This document shows, piece after piece, positions 1 through 12,365 of a stretch of DNA of 64,000 nucleotides. Below the pieces are notes generated by a model. It did not search any database and was not told the origin of the DNA. It saw nothing but the letters and a program-made list of their open reading frames with translations. The stretch spans positions 35,563,706-35,627,705 of the forward strand of contig NC_045139.1 in assembly GCF_008831285.2 (NCBI RefSeq), in the 5' to 3' direction. The position numbers and the translations under genes are program-made. Numbering within the stretch: the stretch's first letter is position 1; the number at the start of each line of letters is the position of its first letter. Source of the stretch: Nymphaea colorata (lineage: Eukaryota; Streptophyta; Magnoliopsida; Nymphaeales; Nymphaeaceae).

Positions 1-535
1 ACAGGGGCCGTATTGGGCGATATGCCACCGTATCTTATGATACGGAGACAAAATGAAAAACAAACCCCTTGTTTCGTGTTTCTTTATGAAATAGCTCCTC
101 CCTCCCGCTTTCTAAACATCTCAAGAGCTGTGGGAGAGAAAGATTCTACTAGTTTTCTAAAAAAATCTATCATATTGTTGGTAAGGACATTCCATTTGAA
201 GGCATTGAAACAATTAACGAAGAAAATGAGGATGAATATCAAGATAATGATGATTATCATCTATTGATGATAATAATGATATTTGGCACTTGACAGTGAA
301 CAAGTATATGTTGTGAACTTGTGATACAATCTAAAACATTTTAAACTTGTGATTGATGCGCTTTATATTATTCTGAATCTGTGATTTCTCATTTTTTAAT
401 GTGTTATTCATATATTATGGCTTATAAATAACGAATCATAAATGCTCTTTAAGTGAGATACATTTTTCATACGAAATACATTTTTCTGAATTTTCTCTAA
501 TTTTTAATTTTTTATGATATGCCTCTTACAACATT
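1..535. mobile_element. AT-rich transposon-like fragment, unidentified
   Basis: Lies in ARI intron 14. Motifs such as GATACGG and CGATATG at the start, and TTACAACATTG near 530, resemble the segment 7,930-8,010, which ends TTTACAACATTG. A short acidic stretch (GKDIPFEGIETINEENEDE) is readable around 180-270 and could be the tail of a transposase. The left part is off window. Family not determined. Confidence 0.3.
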
Positions 536-910
536 GGTGATGATAAAGCCAAATTTATGACATGATTGTAGCAGAAGCTTCATGTTGCTTTGTTCACAAT
601 GGTGCCATTTGGTATGAAGATTAGACCACTAGAGACTCCGATGATCACTGTTGTCCAAAGTGACAGATGCAACCAAGTCAGCTGGCACCATGCTACCTTT
701 TGATCAACAGTTGTACAGTCTCTCTAGACATCTGAACACATGGTCAGTATATTTCAAACTTTTATACTGAAAGTAGACACTCAAAGGTGGCCACTGGCCC
801 ACTACAGTTTGAAAAGCAAGTAGGATTGACCCCATGACATGCACTACGCAACAAGGTGACATTCTTGGATTAACCAAGTTGACAAACCAGCTTGCAATGC
901 ACTGACACAT

Positions 911-1160
911 CATATTATGCAGGCTTTTGCAAGATTGATGTTAAAGGTGACGGCCTGACCGGAGTATAAGGCAAATTATCAACCATTCTCATGTAGTTCA
1001 TTCAGATATTTGCATAAAGGGCTCTGTTTTCCCACTTCATATTATACAGGCTTTTGCAAGATTGAGGTTAAAGGTGACTACCTGACCAGAGTACAATGGC
1101 AAATTATCAACCATTCTCATGTAGTTTATTCAGATATTTGCATAAAGGGCTCTGTTTTCT
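911..1160. repeat. Tandem duplication, two copies of about 125 bp
   Basis: The block beginning CATATTATGCAGGCTTTTGC at 911 recurs at 1,038 with few changes; both copies end ATAAAGGGCTCTGTTTT. Period 127 bp. Intronic, no coding signal. The rest of 536-1,495 shows nothing I recognise. Confidence 0.85.
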
Positions 1161-1495
1161 GAGTTAATGACATCTAGCACTTATTTAAAACTTTTTACAA
1201 CATAAATAGATTAGTTCATTGGCCTAAAAAAAAGCGGTTAAGTTCCCTTTCACTGAGTTTCCTATTTGATGGAATTGGACATAGTTGCAACTTGTCACAA
1301 AGCCTACACGAACAGAAGAAGTCAAAAAATGGTAACCACCACTTAGATATATCCCTTGTGACCATTTTGTGGTTTTATTGGCTAAGTACCACTGATATTA
1401 GCGTTGCTCCAACCTTTTTTTCTTGGTATAGCATTTCCCTGTCTATAGTCTATACGAATAAAATTTAAAATAGTCCAGCTGAGTGGCTGCCTTAC

Positions 1496-1622
1496 CTGGT
1501 TAAGCCTGCCAACTTAGTCTTGAACTCATTAAACTCTTTAGATGGCCCTTCACCATCAAGGAATGCAAGCAACTCTTTTTCAGCACACTGATGTAGTCGC
1601 TCCAACCCAGACTCAGCCTCCC
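1496..1622 (-). CDS. ARI8: ARI exon 14 (Ariadne domain); next exon off window
   Basis: Encodes [20 protein letters not shown] then [21 protein letters not shown], ending in a donor GTAAGG. No continuation (the expected NYFENL-type segment) was found in 1-1,495, so intron 14 extends past the left edge. Confidence 0.93.
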
Positions 1623-4600
1623 CTATGGTGCCAAATGTGATGTTAGACTGACATGAACGGACATAATATGAATCAAAATCAATCAACAAATAGAAGTACC
1701 TTGTAGGTACTCAAAAAACCGCCTCTTTGCATATTCATGCTCAGGAAGGTAATACCCATATGCATATGTCCACTTCAATACTCTTCTACACTCCACTATC
1801 TGCTAAACAACACCAGCATAACAAATCTTATGCATCAAAGCAAACATGTGGAAACAAAGGAAGAGGAAAATATAATACCTGTAACCATGCATCGGTGATA
1901 AATTTCAGCTGTGAAACAGGTTGACACTGCTTGTCACTCAATTTTTCAAGCTGCAAAGCCACACAGCACCATTATAATCTTCATAAACTATAAGAGAAGT
2001 ATCACAATTTCAGAAGAACAGCCTAAGTTTCTGGACAAGGTAGAGAACCATGTAAAATGGTAGCGGCACATACAAGTGCATGCATAAAGAAAAGCTCATA
2101 TTCGAAGCTACCTCAGACAGATTTTTTTAATTAATAAAAGTTATCATATCCATATTGACTCTATATTCAGTATTCTTTCTATGGTCAAAATTAGCACTCT
2201 CAATTCTTCTAGTCTATCAACAGTTATAGCCAGTAATTTGCATTTATGTGCAGTAATTGGATAGAGACAAGTCTCCATGCCCGCTACTTGTAACAGTGAT
2301 TGGAGTCCTTGGCATTTTAACTAAGACAGTAATATGTTCAAAGATCATGTTTATCTCAGGATTAATAAGATTTAATCTTTCTCTCTCAAAACAGTCGACT
2401 GCTACATGGTATCAGAACTAAAGTTGACCCAATGGCGGTAGCTTTTCCGGCGAGCAGCAGTGGCAGCGGTGTTGGGTGTCCTTTCTTCTTCCTCTTCTTC
2501 TTCTCTCCATCTCTATCGTTGTTTCTCTTGATCTGCTGAAGTCATCCTCAAGGGTGTGTGGCGGGTGGAGTCTAATCACAACTAGGAAATATGCTACATG
2601 GGAAGAGCACAATAGCATGGCAATGTCCTAGATTATGAATAATGCAGAACCCAGATTGCTCCTACCATAGCCTACTATACTACTGCAAAGGACATGTGGG
2701 AATTTCTATGGCAGACCTATTCTCATGATAAGAATGTTACTCCAAGTGGAGGAAGAGTTGTTTAAGATGCAACAGGGAGATCAAGACTTATCTCAATACT
2801 TTGTTTCAATAAAGGCAGCATATGAAAGATTGAAATCTCTCCATCCTCCTTGCAAGACGTGTTACAAATCTCACTTTGAACGCACTATAGTTGCTAAACT
2901 TCTATCGGCCTATCACCTGAGTATGCAGTAGCCAAAGCTCAAATACTCACTGAGAGTGAAATTCCAGATTTGTCTGAGGCCTATAATAGGCTTAATAGGC
3001 TAGCAGTGACATTATTTCAGCCTGCTAGTGAGGTTCCTGCATCAACCATAGCACTCCTTGGAGCCATGGGCAGGGCTCATTCTCAGGTGCCAAAGGCAGA
3101 GGTACTGGTCGTGGCTCTGCTGGACATGGGAGCTTTTAGTGCACATATTGTAGAAATTAGGGCACTTGGAGGACCGATGCTGGGATAAGTATGGTCGACC
3201 TGCTGGCTCAAAACCAGTCAGAGAAGGGAAAGTAACGGTTGGTAGAGGTACTTCTTTGTCACATGTTCCAGCAAGGTCAGCACAGGCAACCGTTCCATCT
3301 ATTGGAGAGAGCTCTACTATCTCTCCGACTTCTTCACCATGAGCCTAAGCCAGTCTGAGTACGAGCATATACTTGCTCAAAGATCCTCCACATGGACATC
3401 ATCGCATCTTGCCACTACTGTGGTTATGGATTCTGCCCTTTCTGTTGGTACAGTCACTAGTGACCCAGGTATGGTGTAGTTGATTGATTCTGAAGCATCC
3501 AGTCATTTTGTAATAGGCATTACCACTCACAGCAAGGGCACGATTGATCTTCACATCATCAGAATGCTCATTCTTGTGAACATCAATGCGACTTAAAGAG
3601 GCTTGAAGTTCACAAATCTAATCGGTTGTTATCTTCCTTTTTTCGCCAGTGTAATCAGCAACTTCAGGACCCAGGTTCTTGCTGCCACGATGTTTCTTCC
3701 TTTTCGGATGGAGATCCAAACAGAAAAACAACATGACCATTCTTTTTGCAATGTGAGAATCTCCGAATACCTTTCTGGCTCGATTCCGAACCATGACTAA
3801 CCAGACCCACATATCATAGGCAAGTCCTTTTCCGAATAATCAATGACCGAATTTCAATAGAAACAGAGTTAACAATCCAGGTTTTGACCTGGTGGTCTTC
3901 AAGATACCACGTTTCCCAATAGGGATTCCATTTAGCAGGTTGTTTGTTCTTCCCATTTATGTAGGAAATCCAGCCGCGACCTGCAAGTCCCATCGTAATG
4001 ACTGCAGACCAACAAAGGTAATTGTCCTTGGTAAAGCGAATCATCGTGACTTGGACAGGAAGATGATCTGATTTCTGCATCATACAATCCATCCTTTCAG
4101 TCAAGCTATTCCCCTTCCGCTCAGCAGCCATCAGGCATAATGGGAATCACAACGCACAGAAACCAGGTGAAGCAAGAGGACCTGCTCCAGTTTGCGGCAC
4201 CATACCTACGCACAAAAAATGACAACACTTCTGGCGATGCAAGAGGACCTGCTCCAATTTGCGGCACAAAACTGCACACAGTCAAAGCCCTCACTGCTGC
4301 TACTGCCCCTGCCGTGCAGCGAGCAATCCTCAATTTCCTTCCAGCTATATTCACGGTTTTTCGGCGACCGACAGGCTATCTCCCACTAGAGGCAACAGTC
4401 CTCAACCTTTTCCAACGACAAGAGGCGTTGATTCAGGCTGATGGCTCCAGCGACGGTGCACTCAGACGATGGTTGTTGAATGTTTTCACTTTAGCTTATG
4501 CTTTGTAGAATGTTATTGTTACAATGTTATGAATTTTGATGTCTATGAATGATGAACGCATAACTCTATAGCAATAATAAGTCTATCTGCATTGTCACAA

Positions 4601-7600
4601 AAAACGGCAAAATTTAAAAAACGCGTATAAAACGCGTATAAAACGTGCATAAAACGATTTTTTGCATTTTCTTTTAACGTGCGAGTGCAAAATGGCATAG
4701 CTTGTAATATTTTTTAAGACGTTGGCTTTTCTTTAAACTTGTTCTACCTTTTAGTGGCAAAAAAGTATTTTAACATAAGAAAAGAGGGCTTAGGGTTAAC
4801 TTGAAATCCAAAATTTGTTGAGGGCCTTCAGCTTCGAACGTTCGAGTCTATCTTGTCTCCGAGACAGAGAGGCGTAATAGGGCAGGCTTCTTCGAGTGAG
4901 GTGAGAACTTCTTCCTTCGTTCGTTCCTCGACCTCACCTCTCAATCGGCTGAAGAGAAGGGCATTCAAGATTCGGCTGGTTTCGTCTGATCGTCTTCTTC
5001 TGGTTTTCATCATCTTCTCGTTTTCATCCGGCTGAAGAGGAGGGCATTCGAGATTCAACTTCCTTCTTCTCCAATCTCCATCTCTTTTTCATTCGAGCGG
5101 TGACAGGTTCTCTTTAGTCTTTCCAAGTTTCCATTTCGTTTTTTTACAACGTCACTATAGTATACATGTGCTGTTCGATTTTTCTTTTTTCTTGTTGTCG
5201 TATGCATCAATGATTCAATTCAATGCATGCCTTCGTCTCCATCTCGTCTTCTGTTTGTTTCTAAAACTTGTTAGATGAAGCGTTTTTCACTGTCTTTTAA
5301 TTTGTTGAATGGTTTAGGTGGTGGTGATAAATTTTTAATTTTAATCATGCCTAAAGGCAAGGACATATTCTGGCGACATGCACAATTAAAAGAAGATGGA
5401 AAATTGGCTTGCAATTTTTGTGGAGAACAATATACAGGAGGAATCACTCGGTTTAAGTATCATTGAGCTGGTCTTTTATGTCATGATGTTGCTATATGTC
5501 ATCAAGTGCCAGACAATGTCAAACAAATGGCACTAAAAGCTTTTGAAGGTATGAACGAGAAGCCTACAAAAAAGGGAAAAATGTCAAGCTACCGAATAAG
5601 TTCAAGTGCAAGTGGACCACATTTAGGTTCTTCCGGTTCAACTTCAAACTCATTGACTAAAGAAGGAGGACAACTTCAGACAATTTCAAACATGTTCAGG
5701 AAACAAGAAAAGGATAATATTGATAGGCTCCTCTTTAAAGCTATGGCTATGAACAATTTGCCATTCAACTTACTTCGATCGAATGATTTCAAGAATTTTG
5801 TTGTTGCTGTTTCACAGCATGGCCCAGGATACTTTCCACCAAGTAGTGAAACAGCGAGAAAAAGGCTATTAGATGATGCAAGGAAAGAGGTTGATGTATA
5901 TATTGAAGAAATGAAATCTACATGGGCACATTATGGGTGTACTATTATGTCAAATATTTGGAAGGATACAATTAGAAGCAGATCATACATAAATTTGTTG
6001 GTAAGTTGTCCAACAGGTACAATATTTTGGAAAGCAAAACATGTAGAAAAGGTTCCTAAGAATGCAGAACTTATAACTGAATTTTTATCTTCAGCTATTG
6101 AAGAAATAGGGCCAAAAAATGTTATACAGATTGTGACAGACAATGGAAGCAATTACAGAAAGGCAAAACTTATCCTTGAAGAAAGGTATTCAAATATTTT
6201 TACTACATCATGTGCTGCTCATTGCATTGATTTAATGCTTGAAGATATTGATACTTTGGAAAATGTAGCATCTATCATGACAAAAGCTAGACAAATTGTT
6301 AAATTCATATACAATAAGCAGCAAGCTTTAGATGTAATGAGAACTTACACAAAGGGAGCTGAGTTGAAAAGGCCGGGTGCAACAAGGTTTGCTTCTCATT
6401 TCATTTGTTTACATTCTATTTTAAAACAAGAAGAAAATTTGAGGTTCATGGTTGCCTCAAATGATTGGAGACTTGTCGAAGAAGTGGAAAAAGATCATGC
6501 AAGAGATATTACACATCTTATTCAAAATGAAGATTTTTGGAATATGGGAAAAGAAATAATCATGTTTGTGGAACCATTAGTGAAAGTATTGAAAATGGTA
6601 GATGGAGAAGGATCCACTATGGCATATTTATATGAGGCACTTGACAGAGCTAAAGAAGCTATAAAGGCTGCAAGTAAGGATAAGAAGGAAAAATATATGC
6701 CATATTGGAAAAACATTGATAGGAGATGGGCTCGTAACTTGCACAATCCAGTACATGCTGCAGCTGCTTTTTTAAATCCTCTTTTATTTTGGAAAAAAAT
6801 GGTCACAATGGATGAAGAAGTTCGTGAGGGTTTGGATATAGTGACAAAAAAACTTGTTCCTCTTGAAAACTTTTCTGAAATAGCTAATGAGTTGGTCACA
6901 ATGGATGAAGAAGTTCGTGAGGGTTTGTTTCGCGAGGGATTAGCCATGACAATTATTCATACTGCACATCCACGTAAGTGTCTCATTTTACTAGTTTTTC
7001 TATTATGCAATCAACATTCATTATTGGTTGTGCCCTTCTTCTTTTAAATTTTGTTTTGTTTTCTAATTATAATAGGGGTTTGGTGGGAGATGTTCGGTTC
7101 TTCTGTTCCTGTGCTTCAAAGTGTAGCAATCAAAATTTTAAGTCAACCATGCATGCAGCGCATCAGCCTGTGAAAGAAATTGGAGTGCATTTGATGCTAC
7201 TAACATGAAGAAAAGAAACAATCTTGCACCATCAAGATTAACAAATTTGGTCTTCATTAGAATGAATATGCGTTTGCAAAGCATGGCTCCAGAATTGAAG
7301 AAGACCAATGAAAAAGCTATCTACATTGAACATGTGAACCCATTTGCTGAAGAAGAAAATTTAAATACTGAGACAGCGAACTTGTCTTCAGATTCAGAAG
7401 AGGAAAATATTGATGAAAGTGAAAGACAAAGAGCTTCAAGTTCAAGGCGTACAACAAATGAAGAAGATGACTCCACTTCTTGGGAAGACGATTAGGACAT
7501 ATTTTTTTCACTTTCCAACTGAAATGACTTCATTTGTGTTGTAAAGCCATGAAGGCAAAAAACTTTTGTTAGTTATGTATTTGTCATTTCATTATCTAAT

Positions 7601-10600
7601 TTTAATGTGTTGCTTATCTAGTCATTTTTCAATGTTTCTTTTAATTTCTCACTTACTTTCTTTTTATATAATTATCAGGATTATTTATTTATTTTTTAAA
7701 AATTTGCCGTCTTTTTCCCGTTTTATTCCCGAGATTTTCGGCTTCGCCGTATTATACCCGTTTTTTTCATCGCCGTATTATACCCGTCCACGTCTTTTGT
7801 GACAACTCTATCATTATCTAAAACATGTTTTCTGTGAAGAACTTATTATTTTTTATTTTTACTGATTTTTTAATGATTTTTTCGATTTTTTTTTCAATTT
7901 TTCCTGATTTATTATTATTTAAAAAAAATACAATACGGTTACGATATTTTACGATATGGCGTATCTTAAAGCCCGACCAATACGGCTTACGATACGCTTT
8001 TTACAACATTGAGTAAAAGCGCTATTGACACAAATGAGATTAAAGAACAAAAACGTGTTTTTTTTCGAAAAAAACACGAAAAAAACACGATAAGTTAACT
8101 AGCCGTTTAAAACAAAAAAATAACAACTTTTCGAAAAAAACATTAAAAACGAAAAAAACACGTTTTTTTCAATTTTTTCATTTTTTCAGTTTTTTTAATG
8201 TCAAATAGTTTTTTTTTTCATTTTCTATTTTTTACTGTTACAAATCTATTTATCTGTTGATGTTTGTGTTACTAGTTTCTCACATATTTTATTTTTCCCC
8301 CATTTTGAGTTTTTTAAAATTTTTAAAAATTTACTTTATTTTTCCCTTTGTTTCTCGTTTTTTTAAGCTTGTCGTATTATACCTGAGAAAAACTCACCGT
8401 TTAAAACTCCGAGACGTTATTTGTGACTATGCTTCTAAGATCTTTTTGTGTTTCATTCAAACTGGTGCAAGATATTTTAATATTCACAGAATATTTGAAA
8501 AATATATCATTTTTCTCAAAATGTTGATAGCATGTGATTGCAAAGTCACCATTTAGCTTAAACATCTAGCATACTTCCATTTAACCTCTTCACTTGACTT
8601 TGATCAGGTATGCACATTTTTTTATTTCTTGATATAGGCTAAACTTTTCTTGACAATGCCAAACAAGGCCCCAGGTAAACTGTACCATTTTGGAAAATGC
8701 GAATGTTTAAAATTTTCCATATTGCTTTTCGAAGTTTGAGAAGTACTAACCTGCTTCTCATGGAAAAAAGGCATGATTGTCAATTAAATCAAGCCAATTA
8801 AGCCAGAAGGTTTTTAACCTAAATTGAAGGCAAGAATGTTAAGAGGAGGCCCTATTTGATGGATACCAGCTAGCTAATATGGTTCCAGTGTAAAGAATGC
8901 CACTCAACAATTTGAAAAAACAGGGAGGGTACACAAAGATGAACGTGTGTTCAGTTATTTGTTGCAAACTACTTTACTTGGAGTCCAATTGGATTCATAA
9001 ATAATTCAACTTGTTTTGTACCAAATCAATGGCATAGATTGTTCAACACGACCAAACACCTATTTTGAACAACCTTTTAGACACTTTGTCCCAAATCAAT
9101 GGCATAGATTGCCCAACATGATCAAACACCTAAAGAACAATCTTCTAGCTGTCCTTTTTGACCAGTTCTTTTTTCCGGGCCGCCATACAGATAGGGTTAT
9201 ATGATTCAAAAGTTAATTTGGTAGATCACATATGTGGGATTGGACTTACAAAAGAATGGCTCCATTACGTGTGTTTCTCACACAGGTTCCAGCATATTCT
9301 TCCACATGTTATATCGCCACAGACAGACAAACATTTTCCTTCTCTGATTTTGACATCCAAAAGAGAGAGGTTGATAAACTTGAGATTATGCTAACATGGA
9401 AAAAGCTCATACATTTACATATACAACCACAAGTAGTGAACATGCACATCAGGGAAACAAGATATGAATGTCATGGTTATCTAAAGCCACTTACATGGAT
9501 AGTTTGCATTTGATGCAAGTCTGACAGTGCCTTCGCACGTGACTGTAGTCAAGAAAGACAAGTTTAGAAGCATGAACAATGACAAGAGGACATTTGAGTT
9601 TTATGTCCTGTAGAAAAATCTCAAATATATCACAGTGTACTATATATATATATACATATTAAACATTTAATGGCACATAGACCAGTGGATAAAATGTACG
9701 AGAAGTATTATTTGCAATTAATGTTAACATAAATACACCTACGACAGATAAAACTAAAGGGTGTGTGCCAATCAACAACAATGGCAAGCCAAGAACACTC
9801 AAATGCTAGTTTCATTTTGATGATGCAGCCTTAGCAGGAAGCAAATCACAGATGAAAATCAAGTTCCTTTCCTGAAGGAAATGGCCAAAGACACACTACA
9901 GATTAACATCCAGGAAGTAGCTAATACCATACAATATTACCTAGACAATAGGCCCTAATAGAAGCCTACTTGAAGGATTTTACGGGAACTCATCAGTCCC
10001 TTGTGAGAACAGGGAAAAAAAGAAGAGGAAAGGCAAGACGAAGGAGGAGAAAGCAGTAATAGAAAGAAGAAGACAAAGAAGAAGGGATACATAAAGGTTT
10101 CAGAAGTCTCCTCCCTTAACCAATATGTCAAAGATTTCAGGGGAAAAGGAAAAAATTATTTGACATAAAAATTAAAGGAAAAGGAGGCTGCTCAGGAATA
10201 TCACATAGGTGCCTCAAGCTACTGCCAGCACGCTTAGAGTCATAGACTTACTTTGGAATTTGGAGTACACAAAAGAAAGCAAACAGAGCACTACAAGCCT
10301 ACAAGGGCTCCACTTAGCTCTTAATGTTAAGATTGTACGAATTGGATCGGGTCTAGGCAGACCCGATCCAACTTGCCCATACACCCAAACATAATGGGCG
10401 GTGGCATACTTGTAAATACTTGTTGTTTTCTGTATTTACTTGTAACATAAATTAGGTTATATTAATGACAAGGAGGAAGGGCCACGGTTGCTGCCCTCTT
10501 TTCTTTTCTCTCTATTACACGTGCAGTCACCACCTCTTCTTCTCCTCTCACATCTACAAAGGATTTCATCCAATGGTTTGGCGTAATATCTCAAAATCTT

Positions 10601-12318
10601 ACATGGTATCAGAGCCAGGTTGTTGCCACTGAGATTGTCTGGTAAGAAGTCTCATTCTCTGCCCTAATTTCTGTTTTCTGCCCTAACCCTAAAATCTCTG
10701 CCCTAATTTCCGCCCTAACCCTAAAATCCTTGATCTCTGCCCTACCCGATCATGTTAAGAGCACGTAAGAAGGACAAAAGCCAACTCGCACATTCCTTAC
10801 CTATAAAGTTGATGCTAAATTGCTCCCTCGTAGGCATATGGACCAAAAGTTTTAATAATGGGAGGGCAGCCAATCAAGGGACTTTTTTGTTGGACTAAAA
10901 CCCCCAAAGATAGGGCTTCCAGTAAGTTACTAACTGATTAACCATTATGAGCTTGCTTTTTAAAATTAATATGCTATAATTGGTCATTGATGCCCTACAG
11001 AACATTTACTAAGTTCTAGTGTCACTAAATAGTTATTATCCATAGGATGGAAGGCTCATGTCCAAAATCCCAGAAACCATGTTTGAGAAGTACGTGCAAG
11101 TTCTTCGTGACTGCAGTTTGGTCATCATGCCTAACTTGAGAAAACCGTGTTTTACCAATTTTATTTGCATCATCTCCGGCTTCCACATCTATCTCTCAGC
11201 AGACTTTCATTGGCACATCCATCTCTGTATGTCTCGATCTACTTACTGTCCACAGGGATGCAAGACTCATATTCAAAAACCCCAGAATCAACTACGAAAT
11301 CACATTTGAGAAGTATATGCAAGTTATGCATATGCATCCGTGTCATCACCATGTTTTACAAATTTCATTTGCATCATTTCCAACTTTCCACATCCATCTC
11401 CATATGACATTGCATGAAAGGAACAATAATTAGCTGGATCGGTACAAGATACTCATCGACATGAACATCAAAGACAGAGAAAGATACGCCTATTAATAAA
11501 CACCAAAAATCAATACAAAGAAGAGGGAGAAATGTAAAGACTACCTACCGACTGGTTTGTAGCCCATCTTTCATAATAATGGGTATATCTCTCTAATGAA
11601 TTTTTAGCCATTTCTCTTCTTCTTTCAGCTTCATCATACTGAAAACCATGAAAACATAATGAGAGAAACCTATGATTCGTCAGAAAAAATTTCTCCCATC
11701 CTATGAAAGCAGTAAATGAATCATCATACCACTCCCTCCTGTTTTGCAGTCTCATAACGATTACATGCATAAAAACCACCAGTCCGTTCACCATGTTCAG
11801 TCCATGCACCAAGACAAAGCCTGTGAATGGCAGTTAACAAAGAACAACAACTAAATATTTCAGGAGAGTTTCTTATCATAAACAATTCATATTCTTATTT
11901 CATAAACCACCAAACTATTCCTGATTTTCAGACATCCATCAAAATTCTACTTCAGGTGAAGACAATTACCTCATGAGTTGTGAGTCAACTCCCAACAAGA
12001 TTATATCTTAACATTGACCAATTGATACTCAGAATAACTATCAAGTATCAGCCATCAGTTTTAACCCATCTAGTTTATATTATTGCCACAAATAGCATTG
12101 AAATTTGAAACCATTGTAGACCTACTTGGAACTCAGTATCTGATCAGGCTGCTGCCTACCTGTGCCTTCGACGAGTCAACCCAGCAACTCCAGATGACTC
12201 AAATGTCTTGGTTAATTTATTAAAAATAAATGAAAGCATGTGATCTGATTATGATACATAACCTTGGAACTTCGCATATAGACATCTTTTAGACTTTCAG
12301 CTATACATCATTACAAAT

Positions 12319-12365
<47 letters not shown>

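Larger units (their letters stand above)
1951..9494 (-). other. ARI intron 11, 7.5 kb, transposon-rich
   Basis: It is bounded by donor GTAAGTGG (9,494) and acceptor CTTTGCAG (1,951). It contains copia gag relics (2,407-4,131), a short tandem repeat, a 3.2-kb hAT element and an AT-rich MITE. In 8,440-9,490 I see no gene or repeat beyond two short similar segments near 9,020 and 9,090 (CCAAATCAATGGCATAGATTG). Confidence 0.85.

Noticed and set aside
4140-4508. 122-codon plus-strand frame
   Set aside because: Covers a 65-bp-period direct repeat, is open in several frames, and shows no recognisable domain. Treated as repeat sequence.
9016-9513. Overlapping short frames in ARI intron 11
   Set aside because: They overlap one another and run across exon 11 on the wrong strand; no similarity recognised.
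10675-10735. CCCTAACCCTAAAATC repeats resembling telomere sequence
   Set aside because: Only two imperfect pairs, mixed with TCTGCCCTAATTT repeats, in the leader of a copia element next to its primer site. Not an interstitial telomere array.
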